A stretch of 64,000 nucleotides of DNA from Thunnus maccoyii (taxonomy: Eukaryota; Chordata; Actinopteri; Scombriformes; Scombridae), in the NCBI RefSeq assembly GCF_910596095.1, contig NC_056539.1, positions 10,419,501 through 10,483,500 of the forward strand, written 5' to 3'. Position 1 is the first letter of the stretch; every line of letters begins with the position of its first letter. Both the position numbers and the translations under genes were made by a program. Under the pieces are notes generated by a model. It saw nothing but the letters and a program-made list of their open reading frames with translations. It searched no databases and had not been told where the DNA came from. Below, piece after piece: positions 61,101 through 64,000 of the stretch.

Positions 61101-62822
61101 ATCGTTATTTATTTTTTAATTAACATTTTTATCTGGTGGGCTTAAAGGGTACGCTACCAAAAAAATCCCACTGTTTGGGGTGGATATAAATGAGTATAAC
61201 TAATTATTTTTCTGCATGATCAATTAATATTCTTTATGTTATGTTAGCCCACCATGTATGGATTTATTTCATATAGTTGTTTTTTTAATGTCATGTGCAT
61301 AGAATAAAATATTCTGTCTTTTAACCATAAATTCACTGATGTTCCCTTTAAGCCCACCTGCTCCCATTAAGCCTGCTTGACTGTGTTTTAATGGGGATTT
61401 TGTCCCTTTTGACTTTTGAACCATTTTCCTCCCTAATTTTAACCTCAGGTCATGAATCAGCTCAATAAATCAGACAATTAATACCCATATTTAAATATCA
61501 TTGATATTAAATGGGTCAATTCATTCTAGACAGCCCTATATTCTATCCTAACATAAGCAATATTTTTCTGATCTTTACTTTTCAGATAAGCTTTAGTTTA
61601 AGATGAGATAATGAGCTTCAAGATGTTATGACTTATGTCTCCTCACAATGAACTGTATGTTTTAATGTATATCTACAATGAACTGAATGGTTTTAAAAAG
61701 CGTTCTTACAATGTTTTCAAACTACTAGCCTAAATGTGATTAACATTTGAAAATCAGTTAAATTTATTGTTTAGTTGTAAATACTGAAATTGACTCATTT
61801 ACCATCCCTAGAACATTAGTATTGAATTATTTTCTTTCAGTCAGTTGGTGTTCAGAAATCTTCATAAAAACATCTTCGTACTTTCAACCAGCTGGCTGGA
61901 CCAGAAATTTTGGCCAATTTCAAATGCCAACAGCACACCATGGGATAGAGATACAGACGAAACGACAACATATATTGAAAGATGAAGTATTTGAGAATGA
62001 TTTCCACTATAGTTTTGATTTTGTTCCTAAATATTTTTTTGGATACATTCCAAAGAAGACATATTGTAAGTTTAGCTTTTTCTGCATTGACAGCGCAGCA
62101 AAATGGCTGGTCACGCCTATTTCAAATGCCATTTACAGGCCATAGGATTGAAGTGGAGACAAAATGAAAGTAGCTATTGAGAGCTAAGGGATTACAGATT
62201 TGAACAGAACAAGTTTGTATTCTTAAGATTTTTTAATATATATATTTATTTATCAACAAATCATGAAGTGGGCTTATTTGAAACACCCATGGGCTTAAAG
62301 GGTACGTTAGGTACCCATTAAGCTCATGCCAGACTCTTGACATATTTTGACAAATTAAACAAAAAAATCATTAGAAATTGGTATAAATGAATTATTGACA
62401 GTTCAATTGAGAGATTAGACTTTCGTTTTAATGAAAATGTTCTCACTTAAATTGGAGCATTATATATTAAAATTGAAAAAATCTGAAGAGGGGATTTGGT
62501 GGGCTTAATAGGGACGTTTATCCTATCTTTTGTGACCTTTGTTGAGACATTCTGATACATTTAAAATCAAACTTAAATTTGATTTGATTTGAATTGAATG
62601 TAAGGAGAAGACTTCCTTTTATTAAACATTTACCTTGGTAAAATAAATGTGTAGATCTTTGTCCAAATTGAAGAAATTCCCCACCAATGGGAGACCCCGC
62701 GGTCCTGGGGGATAATTTGGAGGATTCCTGTTTCTGAGGAAGTGTGCTATCAGTAGGAAGAGAAAAAAAACGAGCAATATCCCTTTGAGGTCAAATCCCA
62801 GTAAAAAGTTGTAAAGCCACAT
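58137..62822 (-). CDS. cytochrome P450 family 2, gene D (duplicate of B)
   Basis: Exons (- strand): 62822-62634, 60145-59980, 59882-59730, 59646-59486, 59326-59150, 59059-58921, 58848-58661, 58549-58408, 58312-58137. In phase, 496 residues. All P450 landmarks of gene B are kept ([31 protein letters not shown]). Differences from B: four in exon 1 and five in exon 2, but only Leu to Gln at the end of exon 4, Lys to Arg at the start of exon 6 and Val to Ile near the C-terminus in the remaining ~375 residues. Intron 1 is 2.5 kb because of the TIR element; the splice sites are unaffected. Upstream sequence resembles B's except for small changes, including loss of the GCGTG core. Confidence 0.95.
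60537..62523. mobile_element. 2-kb TIR element with TA target duplication
   Basis: The ends are inverted repeats: GGGTAAACGTCCCTATT... at 60537 and ...AATAGGGACGTTTATCC ending 62523. About 25 bases pair with one mismatch. TA flanks both ends (60535-60536, 62524-62525), and gene B has the empty site with a single TA at 51685-51686. A motif gggcttaa(a/t)(a/g)ggg recurs inside and at the ends. No transposase is visible; the longest frame (61822-62145) resembles no family. It is probably a non-autonomous DNA transposon. TA duplication fits Tc1/mariner or ISL2EU-like groups. Confidence 0.85.
61890..62166 (+). repeat. diverged ~70-bp direct repeat inside the TIR element
   Basis: The segments near 61890-61965 and 62098-62166 share 'ggctgg...tttcaaatgcca' and 'gatagag/gattgaagt.gagacaaaa'. 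Both lie in the same 107-codon frame, so the frame looks like an accident of the repeat rather than a gene. Confidence 0.5.
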
Positions 62823-62823
62823 G

Positions 62824-63699
62824 GTGAACGAGTCAAACCACCAGCAGCAGCAGCAACAGGAAGAGGAAAGTCAGAGTGGAAAGGTTTGTGCCTCAGGATT
62901 TTCTTCATCTGCACACCGGTGCTTTTATAATGCCTCTTCATACTGGATTTAATCCTTTTGTGGGTTGTACCGCTAACATTACACAACAGAAAGAAAAAAG
63001 GAAGAAAAAAATCTGTGATGCCAAGTCTGTACGAAGGTACATAACCAGTCACAGACCACACCTACTTTTCCCTGACAAACAAGACCTCTGTCCTGCCATA
63101 GCAAGATGGCCCTTAAGGTAATGGGAATCACTCATGAGCAACAACATGCAGCAATATGATAACATACATGCAAAACTTCCTCTGTCTTTCAGTAACCTTA
63201 GACAGAGATTGGATGTTCAGAGTGTAAACAGAGTAAAATCAACAATACAAAGTGCAGTGGGAATAAAAGGCATCTAACTGGTCCATTGTATACAGTTGCA
63301 TGTAAATAAAGGGAAATGGGTCCTGTACACAATTAAAACTGGTCTCTATAAGAAAGTAGCAAATCAGAGAAAAAGTATGTAGTCTCTTAAAAATGCATTG
63401 AGTGCAGATCTTATCTTATCAGGTGTCTTTAATATAACCAAGAAATCTTAGACAACAGAATTTTTAGGGAATTTATTATTGATGTTGAGACAGGTGGAGT
63501 AATTTGACAAACATTTAAACTAAAGTTTAGCAGCCTGGATATCCATCATAAGGTGTCGTTAATAGATGCAAAGTTCACAAGACTGTCTGTGTGTCAGAGT
63601 GCAAAATACTATAGCATCCTAAAAGAAAAAAATTTAAAACTTTTAATTAACACAAATCACAAGACATTGTGATCTAATGGATGTATTAATGCATAATAT
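62824..63699. other. CYP2 gene D upstream region
   Basis: It is collinear with 51985-52913 upstream of gene B, with small indels (for example a short block of B around 52195-52215 is missing). No exon is seen. It should contain the gene D promoter. Confidence 0.6.
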
Positions 63700-64000
63700 C
63701 TGTTGGGTCTCACTAGCGAACCGCATGTTGCAAGACTCCAAGAAACAGCAGGAGTCCTCAAGAAACTCCACTCATGGATCCAGGTTATCAAAACTAGAGA
63801 TTCCCCTCTTATCTGCCTCTTTTTCACCTCCAGCAGCTGAAGGAGCAGCTCTCAGCTCCCCTTTCTCCTCACAGCTCGATGCTGGAGCAGCTCTCTGCTG
63901 TCTTGTGTGGCTTGCTCACAGCAGACACACACAGAACTCTTTTTCTTTACGGCAGAAGACACGAGAGCCTGCCTAAGGCTCAGAAACTAAGTTTCCTAAT
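63700..64000. mobile_element. insertion at right edge, possibly an LTR start
   Basis: The match with the gene B upstream region stops at 63699, and a new, GC-richer sequence starts near 'tgttgggtctcac'. The TG start, the abrupt junction and the lack of any match in B suit the 5' end of an LTR-type element that runs beyond the window. Neither the far end nor a target duplication is visible, so family and completeness cannot be told. Confidence 0.3.

Larger units (their letters stand above)
57494..63699. repeat. tandem duplication unit 2 (contains CYP2 gene D)
   Basis: It aligns with 48626-52913 from 'cctctcttgtgtgg' to 'gcataatat' at nearly every base apart from the 1987-bp insertion at 60537-62523. 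The unit is 6.2 kb instead of 4.3 kb only because of that insertion. Confidence 0.93.

Noticed and set aside
61822-62145. 107-codon frame inside the TIR element as a transposase
   Set aside because: No recognisable catalytic or DNA-binding motif, and the frame contains two copies of a diverged direct repeat, suggesting chance openness.
48626-63699. B and D as an assembly duplication (two haplotypes placed in tandem)
   Set aside because: Cannot be fully excluded without reads. Each unit has different flanks, pseudogene C lies between them, and D has its own insertion and nine clustered coding changes, which favours a real tandem duplication.
1-64000. tRNA or rRNA genes
   Set aside because: I saw no cloverleaf with A and B boxes and no rRNA-like sequence by eye; a covariance-model scan was not possible.

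Overview
The window is vertebrate nuclear DNA, almost certainly from a teleost (ray-finned) fish. The genes are split into many small exons with GT-AG introns. The introns carry fish-type repeats: hAT, piggyBac, Tc1 and L2 remnants, plus long CA/GT tracts. The gene order hook1 followed by CYP2 genes matches human HOOK1-CYP2J2 on chromosome 1p. I rebuilt gene models by hand from exon homology and splice phase. No alignment or database search was run.

Layout from left to right: (1) positions 1-6383, + strand, hold the last nine exons of importin-13 (ipo13), with its start outside the window. (2) A CpG-containing promoter lies near 9530, followed by phosphoribosylformylglycinamidine synthase (pfas), + strand, coding 11019-20758 in 27 coding exons. 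(3) 21744-25918, - strand, is a RING-finger gene of the RNF170 type, tail-to-tail with pfas. (4) 28812-40688, + strand, is hook1 with 22 coding exons; its introns contain several DNA-transposon derivatives and one LTR-like fossil. (5) 43078-62822, - strand, is a cluster of cytochrome P450 family 2 genes: three copies that look intact (here called A, B and D) and one chimeric pseudogene (C) between B and D. The last 300 bases are a separate insertion that runs off the window.

The genes do not form one pathway. ipo13 is nuclear transport, pfas is purine synthesis, the RNF170-like gene is an ER ubiquitin ligase, hook1 is a dynein-cargo adaptor, and the CYP2 enzymes are ER monooxygenases for fatty acids or xenobiotics. 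The most dynamic part is the CYP2 cluster. Copies B and D are a recent tandem duplication with uneven divergence: exons 1-2 differ much more than exons 3-9. D has gained a 2-kb terminal-inverted-repeat element that B lacks, and C joins a 5' end copied from an A-type gene to a 3' end from a different CYP2 lineage.

Other points of note are an RNF170 paralogue with an unrelated N-terminus, a GC-AG intron in pfas, an alternating purine-pyrimidine tract in place of the usual pyrimidine tract at one hook1 acceptor, and a Tc1-derived fold-back in an intron of CYP2 gene A.
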